A DNA stretch of 7,177 bases, taken from positions 1 through 7,177 of the forward strand of contig CAJUOD010000137.1 in assembly GCA_910587875.1 (NCBI GenBank), written 5' to 3'. Below the pieces are notes generated by a model that worked only from the letters and a program-made list of their open reading frames with translations, did no database searches and had not been told where the DNA came from. Of the stretch, positions 1-6,695 are shown piece by piece (the first letter of the stretch is position 1; every line of letters starts with the position of its first letter). The position numbers and the translations under genes are program-made. Origin of the DNA: an uncultured Oscillibacter sp. GTDB taxonomy: Bacteria > Bacillota > Clostridia > Oscillospirales > Oscillospiraceae.

Positions 1-543
1 AAAATCAAAAATGCCGGGCGGCCCGTCCGGGTGCTGAACCTCTTCGCCTACACCGGCGGGGCCACGGTTGCCTGCGCCAAGGCCGGGGCCAGCGTCTGCC
101 ACGTGGACGCCGCCAAGGGCATGGTGGCCTGGGCCAAGGAGAACGCCAAGCTGTCCGGCCTGGCAGAGGCCCCCATCCGCTGGATTGTGGACGACTGCGC
201 CAAATTCGTGGAGCGGGAAATCCGCCGGGGGAAGACCTACGACGCCATCCTCATGGACCCGCCCAGCTACGGCCGTGGTCCCGGCGGCGAGGTCTGGAAG
301 CTGGAGGAGAACCTGTATCCCTTCGTGAAGCTCTGCGCTGGGGTGCTGTCGGACAAGCCCCTGTTTGTGCTGATTAACTCCTACACCACGGGGCTGGCCC
401 CCTCGGTGCTGGGGTACCTGCTGAACCTGCTGGTGAAGGAGAAGTACGGCGGGAAGTGTACCTGGGACGAGCTGGGGCTCCCCGTGACGGAAACGGGACT
501 GGCTTTACCTTGTGGAGCTACGGGCCGTTGGTTTTCCGAATAG
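1..543 (+). CDS. Class I SAM-dependent methyltransferase, RlmI/RlmK-like (3' part only)
   Basis: The frame is open from base 1 and ends at TAG 541-543, so the 180 residues visible are the C-terminal part of a longer protein whose start lies to the left. The SAM-binding glycine motif reads LNLFAYTGG (window residues 12-20). An acidic residue follows the next strand (HVDAAKG, around residue 36), and the catalytic-type motif DPPSYGRG lies at 86-93. The C-terminus carries LPCGATGRW. This set matches the methyltransferase family that includes the 23S rRNA cytosine/guanine methyltransferases RlmI and RlmK. The substrate is presumably rRNA, but the N-terminal RNA-binding part is not visible, so the exact target is unknown. 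The gene ends 15 bases before ecfA1 on the same strand and may be cotranscribed with it. The family is secure, the specific function is not. Confidence 0.9.
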   Translation, partial: KIKNAGRPVRVLNLFAYTGGATVACAKAGASVCHVDAAKGMVAWAKENAKLSGLAEAPIRWIVDDCAKFVEREIRRGKTYDAILMDPPSYGRGPGGEVWKLEENLYPFVKLCAGVLSDKPLFVLINSYTTGLAPSVLGYLLNLLVKEKYGGKCTWDELGLPVTETGLALPCGATGRWFSE

Positions 544-558
544 AAAGCGAGAAAGATA

Positions 559-1410
559 ATGCCAACCATGATCCAAACCGAGAGCCTCCGCTTCGCCTAC
601 CCGGCGGACGAGGGGCAGAAGCCCGTCTACGCCCTCCGGGGCGTGGACCTGGAAATTGAAAAGGGCAGCTTCGTGGTCGTCCTGGGCCACAACGGCTCCG
701 GGAAGTCCACCCTGGCCAAGACCTTCAACGCCGTGCTGCTCCCCGCCGGGGGCAAGGTGTACGTGGAGGGCATGGACACCCTGGATCAGGAGCTCCTCCT
801 GGCCATCCGCCAGCGGGTGGGCATGGTGTTCCAGAACCCGGACAACCAGATTGTCGCCAATGTGGTGGAGGAAGACGTGGCCTTCGCCCCGGAGAACCTG
901 GGCGTGCCCACGGAGGAAATCCGCCGCCGGGTGGACGAGGCTTTGAAGGCCGTGGGCATGGACGAGTTTGTCACCCACGCGCCCCATCTCCTCTCCGGCG
1001 GGCAGAAGCAGCGCATCGCCATCGCCGGGGTCATCGCCATGGAGCCCGCCTGTGTGGTGCTGGACGAGGCCACCGCCATGCTGGACCCCATCGGGCGGCG
1101 GGAGGTGCTGTCCACGATACACCGTTTAAATAAGGAAAAGGGCATCACGGTGGTTTTGATTACCCACCACATGAACGAGGCTGAGGCAGCGGACCGCGTT
1201 CTCGTCATGAACGACGGCCGGGTGGACCTGGACGGGACGCCGGAGGAGGTGTTCAGCCAGGTGACCCGCCTGCGCCACCTGGGGCTGACGGTGCCGGACA
1301 CCGTGGACCTGCTGGACCGCCTTCGGCGCGACGGCTGGGACGTGCCTCTGGACGCCCTGCGGGCGGAGGACTGTGCCGCCGCCATTGCCGGGACCTTGAA
1401 GAATGACTGA
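559..1410 (+). CDS. ecfA1: ECF transporter ATPase EcfA1
   Basis: This is a 283-residue ABC ATPase, one of the two non-identical nucleotide-binding subunits that power the energy-coupling factor vitamin importer on the inner face of the membrane. Visible motifs are Walker A GHNGSGKST (43-51), Q-loop FQNPDNQ with Gln92, signature LSGGQKQ (145-151), Walker B VVLDE (166-170, catalytic Glu170) and the switch His203 in ITHHM. The D-loop region reads DEATAMLDP; the Ala/Met form is typical of EcfA1, whereas EcfA2 has DEPTAGLDP. Length is normal for the family. ATG 559 is weakly supported because only GA-rich sequence precedes it; ATG 568 (giving MIQTESLRF) is an equally possible start. The gene lies directly upstream of ecfA2 and ecfT, with which it forms the transporter core. 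Confidence 0.95.
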   Translation: MPTMIQTESLRFAYPADEGQKPVYALRGVDLEIEKGSFVVVLGHNGSGKSTLAKTFNAVLLPAGGKVYVEGMDTLDQELLLAIRQRVGMVFQNPDNQIVANVVEEDVAFAPENLGVPTEEIRRRVDEALKAVGMDEFVTHAPHLLSGGQKQRIAIAGVIAMEPACVVLDEATAMLDPIGRREVLSTIHRLNKEKGITVVLITHHMNEAEAADRVLVMNDGRVDLDGTPEEVFSQVTRLRHLGLTVPDTVDLLDRLRRDGWDVPLDALRAEDCAAAIAGTLKND

Positions 1411-1411
1411 C

Positions 1412-1417
1412 GGAGGG
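1412..1417 (+). promoter_or_regulatory. Ribosome binding site of ecfA2 (supports a TTG start)
   Basis: GGAGGG lies immediately after the ecfA1 stop (1408-1410) and 8 bases before TTG 1426. The ecfA1 stop is in the same reading frame, so the ecfA2 start must lie after 1410. TTG is the only start-type codon there that keeps the normal N-terminus, so this site fixes TTG as the start. Confidence 0.85.
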
Positions 1418-1425
1418 ACCAAGCC

Positions 1426-2289
1426 TTGCCTATCCTGGAGATTAAAAACCTGACCCATACCTACGGCATCGGGACGCCCTTCCAGCGCAGCGCGGTGGAG
1501 GACGTCAGCTTTGCCGTGGAGCGGGGGGAGTTCCTGGGCGTCATCGGCCACACCGGGTCGGGAAAGTCCACTCTGATTCAGCACCTGAACGGCCTGCTGA
1601 AGCCCACGTCCGGGCAGATTCTGCTGGACGGAAAGGACATCTGGGCGGAGCCGAAAAAAATACGGAACGTCCGCTTCCAGGTGGGGCTGGTGTTCCAGTA
1701 CCCGGAGTACCAGCTCTTTGAGGAGACGGTCTATAAGGACATCTCCTTCGGCCCCAAGAACCAGGGAAAGACGGGGGACGAGCTGGATCACGCCGTCCGG
1801 GAGGCGGCGCGGCTGGTGGGCCTCCGGGACGAGCACCTGGAGAAATCCCCCTTTGAGCTCTCCGGCGGCCAGAAGCGCCGGGTGGCCCTGGCGGGCGTTC
1901 TGGCCATGGAGCCCAAGGTGCTGGTGCTGGACGAGCCCACGGCGGGTCTGGACCCGGCGGGCCGGGAGAACCTGATGGCCAACATCCGGGAGTACCACCG
2001 GAACAAGGGGACCACCATTATATTAGTCAGCCACAGCATGGACGAGATCGCCCAGAACGTGGACCGCATCCTGGTGCTGAAGTCCGCCCACATTTTAATG
2101 AGCGGGACCCCGGCGGAGGTCTTCACCCGGGCGGAGGAGCTTCTCTCCGCCGGGCTGGACGTGCCCCAGATCACCCGGGTGGCCATGGCCCTCCGGGACC
2201 GGGGACTGCCCATTGACCCCGCCGTCTATACCGTGGAGGCCCTGGAGAAACAGCTCCTGGCTCTGAAAGGGGGCGGGGCCCCATGCTGA
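1426..2289 (+). CDS. ecfA2: ECF transporter ATPase EcfA2
   Basis: This 287-residue ABC ATPase is the partner of EcfA1 in the ECF importer. Motifs in order: Walker A GHTGSGKST (41-49), Q-loop FQYPEYQLFEE with Gln91, signature LSGGQKR (145-151), Walker B VLVLDE (165-170, Glu170), D-loop PTAGLDP (171-177) and switch His203 in VSHSM. The FQYPEYQLF wording and the canonical DEPTAGLDP are typical of EcfA2. The protein starts at TTG 1426, directed by GGAGGG eight bases upstream; the nearest in-frame stop is the ecfA1 TGA at 1408. Its final codons overlap the ecfT start (ATGCTGA, 2283-2289), which suggests translational coupling so that ATPase and membrane subunit are made together. It is a paralogue of the preceding gene. 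Confidence 0.96.
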   Translation: MPILEIKNLTHTYGIGTPFQRSAVEDVSFAVERGEFLGVIGHTGSGKSTLIQHLNGLLKPTSGQILLDGKDIWAEPKKIRNVRFQVGLVFQYPEYQLFEETVYKDISFGPKNQGKTGDELDHAVREAARLVGLRDEHLEKSPFELSGGQKRRVALAGVLAMEPKVLVLDEPTAGLDPAGRENLMANIREYHRNKGTTIILVSHSMDEIAQNVDRILVLKSAHILMSGTPAEVFTRAEELLSAGLDVPQITRVAMALRDRGLPIDPAVYTVEALEKQLLALKGGGAPC

Positions 2290-3089
2290 AGGACATCACC
2301 CTGGGCCAGTATTTCCCGGGAAATACCGTGGCCCACAAGCTGGACCCCCGGACGAAGATTCTGCTGGTGGTCCTGTATATCACGGCCCTGTTTACCGCCG
2401 GGAGCTTCCTGGCCTACGGCCTGATGGCCCTGGTGCTGGCGGTCTGCGTTCGGATCTCCAGGGTGGGCTTGAAGGCCCTGGTGCGGGGCCTGAAGCCGGT
2501 GCTGTTCATCATCGTCTTCACCGGCATTTTGAACCTGTTCTTTACTCCCGGCGAGGGGGTCCTCTGGGCCTGGGGGCCCTTCCATATCACGGAGACGGGC
2601 CTCCGGAACGCCGCCTTTATGGTGCTGCGCATTATGCTTTTGATCATGGGGACCTTCCTCATGACCTACACCACCAGCCCCATCAGCCTCACCGACGGGC
2701 TGGAGCGGCTGCTGAACGGCCTGAAGCGCTTCCACGTCCCGGTCCATGAGCTGACCATGATTATGTCCATCGCCCTGCGGTTCATCCCCACGCTGATTGA
2801 GGAGACGGACAAAATCATGTCCGCCCAGAAGGCCCGGGGGGCGGACTTTGAGAGCGGAAACCTGATGGAGAAGGCCAAGGCCCTGGTGCCCATTCTGGTG
2901 CCGCTGTTCATCAGCGCCTTCCGCCGGGCGGACGAGCTGGCCACCGCCATGGAGTGCCGCTGCTACCACGGCGGGGAGGGCCGGACGAAGCTCCACGTGC
3001 TGCGGTACGAGCGGCGGGACTATATCGCCCTGGTTCTGGGCGCGCTGATTCTGGCGGGGGTTATTGCCCTGCGGGCCTTCGGCTTTTGA
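2283..3089 (+). CDS. ecfT: ECF transporter transmembrane coupling protein EcfT
   Basis: This 268-residue membrane protein joins the EcfA1/EcfA2 ATPases to exchangeable substrate-binding S components for vitamins and similar micronutrients. The N-terminus contains HKLDPRTKI (18-26), typical of EcfT. Hydrophobic stretches lie at about 26-56, 71-87, 108-128, 200-212 and 247-265. The long cytoplasmic coupling helices carry two short arginine motifs that dock into the ATPases: ARG (184-186) in AQKARGADF, and CRC (225-227) in AMECRCYHGG. The second is a cysteine-flanked variant of the usual Ala-Arg-Gly/Ser, but the key Arg226 is present. GEGRTK (231-236) follows, as in Firmicutes EcfT proteins. The start overlaps the ecfA2 stop by 7 bases, and a G-rich stretch at 2270-2279 may serve as ribosome binding site. 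No S-component gene lies in the window, so this is probably a shared group II module. Confidence 0.95.
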   Translation: MLKDITLGQYFPGNTVAHKLDPRTKILLVVLYITALFTAGSFLAYGLMALVLAVCVRISRVGLKALVRGLKPVLFIIVFTGILNLFFTPGEGVLWAWGPFHITETGLRNAAFMVLRIMLLIMGTFLMTYTTSPISLTDGLERLLNGLKRFHVPVHELTMIMSIALRFIPTLIEETDKIMSAQKARGADFESGNLMEKAKALVPILVPLFISAFRRADELATAMECRCYHGGEGRTKLHVLRYERRDYIALVLGALILAGVIALRAFGF

Positions 3090-3129
3090 GGAACGCAGGA
3101 TACATTATTAAAATAAGGAGGAACCATCC

Positions 3130-3774
3130 ATGGAGACGACTGACCGGCTGCACAGCGGGGAGATCTACGACCCGATGGACAACGAGCTCTACACGGAACA
3201 GCTCCGGCGCCTGGAGCTGCTGTATGATTATAACCAGACCCGTCCCAGCGAGGGGGAGCGGCGGGCCGCCCTCCTGCGGGAGATGCTGGCCGAGGTGGGG
3301 GAGGGCTGCTATCTTGAGCCGCCCTTCCACGCCAACTGGGGCGGGGCCCACGTCCATTTGGGCCGGTACGTTTACGCAAACTTCGGCTTTACCTGTGTGG
3401 ACGACACCCATATCTACGTGGGGGACTATACTCTGTTTGGCCCTAACGTGGTATTGGCTACGCCGAACCATCCGTTCCTGCCGGAGCTGCGGAAAAAGGG
3501 CCTCCAATACAACCTCCCGGTTCGCATCGGAGAGGGCTGCTGGCTGGGGGCCGGCGTGGTGGTGGTGCCCGGCGTCACGATTGGGGACTACGCCGTCATC
3601 GGCGCGGGCAGCGTGGTGACCCGGGACATTCCGCCCCGGGTGCTGGCGGCGGGGAATCCCTGCCGGGTGCTGCGGGAGCTGGACGAGCGGGACCGGAAAT
3701 ACTACCACCGCGACCGGGAAATTGACTGGGAGGCCATGCGGAAGCTGGGGGTAGAAACCCCGAGTGGAGATTGA
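3130..3774 (+). CDS. Sugar O-acetyltransferase, maltose/galactoside type (Maa/LacA/NodL family)
   Basis: This 214-residue acetyl-CoA-dependent acetyltransferase has a left-handed beta-helix fold. It should transfer acetyl groups to a hydroxyl of a sugar such as maltose, glucose or a galactoside in the cytoplasm; the physiological substrate is not evident. The N-terminal sugar-acetyltransferase segment includes GEIYDPMDNEL (10-20). The core has hexapeptide repeats, including HVHLGRYVYANF (74-85) and IGEGCWLGAGVVVVPGVTIG (133-152), then VIGAGSVVTRDIPP (156-169). Compared from memory with E. coli LacA, Asn84, Asp92 and His114 (in TPNHPFLPELR) occupy the places of Asn85, Asp93 and catalytic His115. 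The ending AAGNPCRVLREL...RDRKYYHRD also matches. Start ATG 3130 has AAGGAGG at 3115-3121. The gene sits in a 40-base AT-richer gap after ecfT and has no obvious functional link to the transporter. Confidence 0.93.
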   Translation: METTDRLHSGEIYDPMDNELYTEQLRRLELLYDYNQTRPSEGERRAALLREMLAEVGEGCYLEPPFHANWGGAHVHLGRYVYANFGFTCVDDTHIYVGDYTLFGPNVVLATPNHPFLPELRKKGLQYNLPVRIGEGCWLGAGVVVVPGVTIGDYAVIGAGSVVTRDIPPRVLAAGNPCRVLRELDERDRKYYHRDREIDWEAMRKLGVETPSGD

Positions 3775-3801
3775 GCGAGGACTGAACAAAAGGAGGCCGT
3801 C

Positions 3802-4710
3802 ATGGACGGGAAGAAAAACCGGATACAGGTCCTGACGCTGGTGCTCTGCCTGGGGCTGCTGGCTCTGAACCTCTGGCAGCTCCGGCAGGTTTCGGACCTG
3901 CGGAATCAGCTTGGCAGCGTGGAAAGCAATCTGCAAACGGAGACGCGGCGGCTGGACGAGCGGGTCCAGGCCGTCCAGCGGGCGGCGCAGGAGGCGGACG
4001 CGGCGGTCCTGGATTGGGAGTACACCACCGCCGTGAACAAGGAGCAGCGGGTCCTGGATGTGACGGTGGACCTGACGCTGAAGGAGTGGAACGTGGACAC
4101 GGCGGTGTGGGTGAACTGGACCTCCCTCCTCGATGGGAAAACCGGATCGGAACCCTTGCGCGGCGGCAAAAGCGGGCACTTTACCGGCACATTGAAGCTG
4201 CCTGTGGGGGGCCACCGGGAGTATGCGCTGGAAGCCGTCGTTCAAAACGGTGAGAGCCAGCGGCTGGAGGAACTGGGCTATCTGGGGGACACAGCCACAC
4301 TGCTGCCGGTTCAGCTTGCCGGCTGGGGCGGCTCCAGTGCGGACTACACCCGGGAAAAAGACGGAAGCGGAACCTTTGACCTGTCTTTTTATGAGGTAAA
4401 CCTGCAAGGCGCCAAGGGGAGCCGGGCCCCGGAGGTCAAAGACGCGGTATTCCGCCTCCGGCGGAACGGGGACGTTGCTGTGGAGCAGACCGCCAAGTTT
4501 GGAGAAACCATCGAAAATTATACCTGCGACCCTGAAAAGGGCTTGACCGCCGAGGCCAGTATAGGGGACGAATTTACTCTGTCCTTCTTCTGCCGGGATA
4601 TCTCCGGCCTAGGCTATGAATTTGACCTGGAGCAGTGGTCCATCGGTGAGAGCGGCATTTCCAGGGAGGCTGGCCCGGAGGACTTCTGGCCCAGGCTCAC
4701 CTGGGACTGA
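3802..4710 (+). CDS. Unrecognised membrane-anchored coiled-coil protein with beta-rich extracytoplasmic region
   Basis: I do not recognise this 302-residue protein. It has a short basic N-terminus (DGKKNR), one hydrophobic helix at about 8-25, and a heptad-patterned coiled coil at about 28-66 (Val30, Leu33, Leu37, Val40, Leu44, Leu51 and Val58 fall on a/d positions). The remaining 230 residues look beta-rich, with alternating hydrophobic/polar strands. They may form two Ig-like sandwiches: one at about 72-172 (DVTVDLTL, AVWVNW, YALEAVV) and one at about 188-282 (TFDLSFYEV, AVFRLRR, FTLSFF). The lack of a signal-peptidase-type site suggests the helix stays as an anchor with the body outside the cell. 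Cys242 and Cys264 could pair. Start ATG 3802 has AGGAGG at 3791-3796. Spacing of 27 bases upstream and 18 downstream places it in the same gene string as the acetyltransferase and truA. No enzyme motif is visible. Confidence 0.85.
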   Translation: MDGKKNRIQVLTLVLCLGLLALNLWQLRQVSDLRNQLGSVESNLQTETRRLDERVQAVQRAAQEADAAVLDWEYTTAVNKEQRVLDVTVDLTLKEWNVDTAVWVNWTSLLDGKTGSEPLRGGKSGHFTGTLKLPVGGHREYALEAVVQNGESQRLEELGYLGDTATLLPVQLAGWGGSSADYTREKDGSGTFDLSFYEVNLQGAKGSRAPEVKDAVFRLRRNGDVAVEQTAKFGETIENYTCDPEKGLTAEASIGDEFTLSFFCRDISGLGYEFDLEQWSIGESGISREAGPEDFWPRLTWD

Positions 4711-4728
4711 ATTGAAAGGAGGCGGCAC

Positions 4729-5484
4729 ATGCGGAACATCGCCTTGAAGCTCACCTACAACGGCACCGCCTACCACGGCTGGCAGGTGCAGAAAAACGCC
4801 GCCTCCGTCTGCGAGACCCTGCAAAAGGCCATTTCCAAGGTCTGCGGCGGCCCGGTTCACCTGACGGGCTGCGGAAGGACGGACGCCGGGGTCCACGCGG
4901 AGCGGTACGTGGCCAACTTCCGCACGGAGAGCCGCATCCCCATTGACCGGATGCCCTACGCCATCAACACCCACACCCCGGAGGACATCGCCGTCCGGGA
5001 GGCGGTGGAGGTCCCGGAGGACTTCAACGCCATCGGATCCTGTATCAAGAAAGAGTATACCTACCGGATCTACAACTCCCGCTTCAAAAATCCCTTCTAC
5101 GTGAACCGGGCCTATTTCTACCCCAAGCGCCTGGATGAGGACTTTTTGAACCGGGCCGCCCATATGTTTGTGGGGACCCACGATTTCCGGGCCGTCCGCT
5201 CTGTGGGCACGGAGACGAGGACCACCGTGCGGACCGTCTACTGGTGCGACGTGACCCGGAACGGGGACCTCCTGGAGCTCCGGGTCTGCGCTGACGGCTT
5301 TTTGTACAACATGGTCCGGGCCATTACCGGGACCGTGCTTTACGCCGCCGAGGGGAAATTTACCCCGGAGGATATCCCCGCCATCTTAGAGAGCGGGGAC
5401 CGTACCCTGGCGGGGCCCACGGTGCCCCCCGGCGGGCTGTACCTGACGAGAATCTGGTATGAGGATGAACGGCTGAATGAGTGA
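4729..5484 (+). CDS. truA: tRNA pseudouridine(38-40) synthase TruA
   Basis: This 251-residue enzyme isomerises uridines 38-40 in the anticodon stem-loop of tRNAs to pseudouridine in the cytoplasm. The catalytic motif GRTDAGVHA (49-57) contains the nucleophile Asp52. Other TruA signatures are YNGTAYHGWQ (10-19), KKEYTYRIYN (107-116), HMFVGTHDFRA (145-155), FLYNMVR (191-197) and AGPTVPPGGLYL (228-239). Length is normal. ATG 4729 follows AAAGGAGG (4715-4722) by six bases. In Firmicutes truA commonly follows ecfT directly; here two unrelated genes separate them. The 3' end overlaps the next gene by 8 bases. Identification is secure. Confidence 0.97.
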   Translation: MRNIALKLTYNGTAYHGWQVQKNAASVCETLQKAISKVCGGPVHLTGCGRTDAGVHAERYVANFRTESRIPIDRMPYAINTHTPEDIAVREAVEVPEDFNAIGSCIKKEYTYRIYNSRFKNPFYVNRAYFYPKRLDEDFLNRAAHMFVGTHDFRAVRSVGTETRTTVRTVYWCDVTRNGDLLELRVCADGFLYNMVRAITGTVLYAAEGKFTPEDIPAILESGDRTLAGPTVPPGGLYLTRIWYEDERLNE

Positions 5485-6637
5485 GAAACGCGTGGACAAG
5501 TCCAAAGAGGGAAAGCACCCGATCCGCAGCTTCCTGAGCTTTATTCTGCTGCTGGCGGCGGTGCTTCTGGTGGTGCTCTTCGCGGCCTACCGGGACGGGA
5601 CGGGCTTCGACATCCTCCGGCGCTACCTCCACTACGGGCGCGCGGAGCAGGCGGGGGGAGAGACGGTGTACCACTACGACGCCGCCTCCAAAAACCGCTT
5701 CGCCCTCCTGGGGGACAGCCTGGCGGTGCTGTCCGACGCCTCCTTGAGCCTGTACAACAGCGCCGGGGAGGAGGTCTGGTCCGCCCCCGTGACCATGACG
5801 GCCCCGGCCCTGGTCTCCGGCGGCGGGAGGGCGGCGGCCTACGACGTGGGGGGTACGTCCCTGTACGTGCTGGACCAGTCGGGCCTGCTTCTGGAGCTCA
5901 CCGCCGACGAGGAGGAGCCTTACATATCCGCCACGCTGAACAAAAATGGGACCCTGGCGGTGACGGCCCAGAAGAAGGGCTATAAGGGCAGCGTCAAGGT
6001 CTACGACCAGGCTCTGGGGACGGATCCGGCCTTTGAGTTCAAGTCCTCCCAGCGCTTTGTGCTGGACGGCTATGTCCTGGGGGACTGCCTGGCGGCGGTG
6101 ACCCTGGGCCAGGAGAACGGCGTCTTTGTTAGCAACATCGTGCTCTATGAGATGCCGGGGACGGACCCGGCGGCGGACTACAGCATCACCGGCGGCCTGA
6201 CAGCCGCCGTGGGGGAGCTGGAGGGGCGGCTGGCGACGGTCTCCGACACGGCCCTGACCTTTGCCAATACCACCGGCGAGATCACAGGGACTTATTCTTA
6301 CAGCGGGTCCTACCTCCGGGAGTACGACCTGGGGGGCACGGGCTTCGCGGCCCTGCTGCTGAACCGCTACCGTTCCGGCAGCGTGGGACGGCTGGTCACC
6401 GTGGACAAGGACGGCGAGGAGCTGGGCTCTCTGGACGTCCGGGAGGAGGTGCTGGACGTCTCGGCCTCAGGCCGCTATCTGGCGGTGCTCTACTCGGACC
6501 GCCTGGCGGTCTATAACCAGGACCTCCAGCCCTACGCCACCCTCCAGGGAACGGGGGACGCCAAGGGGGTCCTGATGCGGCCCGACGGCTCGGCGCTGCT
6601 GCTGTCCGCCGGTTCCGCCAGCCTGTTTTTGCCTTGA
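5477..6637 (+). CDS. Membrane-anchored beta-propeller-like protein, DUF5711-like
   Basis: This 386-residue protein has a basic cytoplasmic N-terminus (to about residue 17), one transmembrane helix at about 18-37, and a large extracytoplasmic region. That region shows repeats of the form 'LAVL..D.SLSLYN..GEE.W', starting near residues 81, 118, 159, 204, 252, 289, 333 and perhaps 371. Each contains short hydrophobic strands followed by a turn (NSAGEE, DQSGLL, NTTGEI, DKDGEE), as in WD40/PQQ-like beta-propellers of 7-8 blades. The overall pattern resembles DUF5711, a Firmicutes family without a known function; this family call is from memory and not confirmed by a search. No catalytic motif is visible, so a sensing or scaffolding role at the cell surface is only a guess. 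The start ATG overlaps truA (ATGAGTGA, 5477-5484) and has only weak GAGG (5461-5464) upstream, suggesting coupling to truA translation. Confidence 0.85.
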   Translation: MSEKRVDKSKEGKHPIRSFLSFILLLAAVLLVVLFAAYRDGTGFDILRRYLHYGRAEQAGGETVYHYDAASKNRFALLGDSLAVLSDASLSLYNSAGEEVWSAPVTMTAPALVSGGGRAAAYDVGGTSLYVLDQSGLLLELTADEEEPYISATLNKNGTLAVTAQKKGYKGSVKVYDQALGTDPAFEFKSSQRFVLDGYVLGDCLAAVTLGQENGVFVSNIVLYEMPGTDPAADYSITGGLTAAVGELEGRLATVSDTALTFANTTGEITGTYSYSGSYLREYDLGGTGFAALLLNRYRSGSVGRLVTVDKDGEELGSLDVREEVLDVSASGRYLAVLYSDRLAVYNQDLQPYATLQGTGDAKGVLMRPDGSALLLSAGSASLFLP

Positions 6638-6662
6638 CTGCAAGAAAATAAGCGGTGTGTTC

Positions 6663-6676
6663 ACAAAACGTTTACA
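6663..6676. promoter_or_regulatory. Candidate cre-like operator (CcpA/LacI-family type)
   Basis: On the + strand the site reads ACAAAACGTTTACA. Its complement, TGTAAACGTTTTGT, matches the CcpA consensus TGWAARCGYTWWCW at 13 of 14 positions. The centre AAACGTTT (6666-6673) is a perfect palindrome with the central CG step typical of LacI/GalR-family operators. It lies in the only gap with regulatory potential, 20 bases before the proposed start of the CvpA-family gene and 30 bases before a -10-like element. One site can arise by chance, and no CcpA gene is visible here. Confidence 0.4.
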
Positions 6677-6681
6677 TGGGA

Positions 6682-6686
6682 AGAGG
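6682..6686 (+). promoter_or_regulatory. Probable ribosome binding site of the CvpA-family gene (TTG start)
   Basis: AGAGG lies 9 bases before TTG 6696, with a second purine-rich stretch AGGAAAG (6688-6694) just after it. An in-frame TAG at 6687-6689 rules out any earlier start, so the site together with TTG 6696 gives the longest possible protein. Confidence 0.55.
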
Positions 6687-6695
6687 TAGGAAAGT

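Noticed and set aside
505..1122. Open frame on the - strand (205 codons) antisense to ecfA1
   Set aside because: It spans the end of one real gene and most of another and has a His/Gly-rich shadow product.
1126..1998. Open frame on the - strand (290 codons) across ecfA1 and ecfA2
   Set aside because: It is antisense to two ATPase genes with complete motifs, has a low-complexity His/Gln/Val-rich product and no ribosome binding site that I can see.
559..2289. Direct repeat formed by ecfA1 and ecfA2
   Set aside because: The similarity is that of ancient paralogous ABC ATPases, concentrated in conserved motifs, and not a recent DNA duplication.
2226..2996. Open frame on the - strand (256 codons) antisense to ecfT
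   Set aside because: The composition (Gln, His, Gly rich) is that of an antisense shadow of a membrane protein gene; there is no domain or start signal.
3090..3129. Possible promoter in the AT-richer gap between ecfT and the acetyltransferase gene
   Set aside because: TACATT (3101-3106) is only a partial -10 match and no -35 box is found at a suitable distance. The gap is explained by the AAGGAGG ribosome binding site.
3061..4407. Long open frame on the - strand (448 codons) across the acetyltransferase and coiled-coil genes
   Set aside because: It mirrors two well-supported + strand genes. Its product is rich in His, Gln, Arg and Pro with no motif, and high third-position GC commonly leaves antisense frames open.
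6656..6666. Hairpin or terminator after the propeller gene (TGTG-TT-CACA)
   Set aside because: The arms are four bases with a two-base loop and no T-run follows, so it is not a credible terminator.
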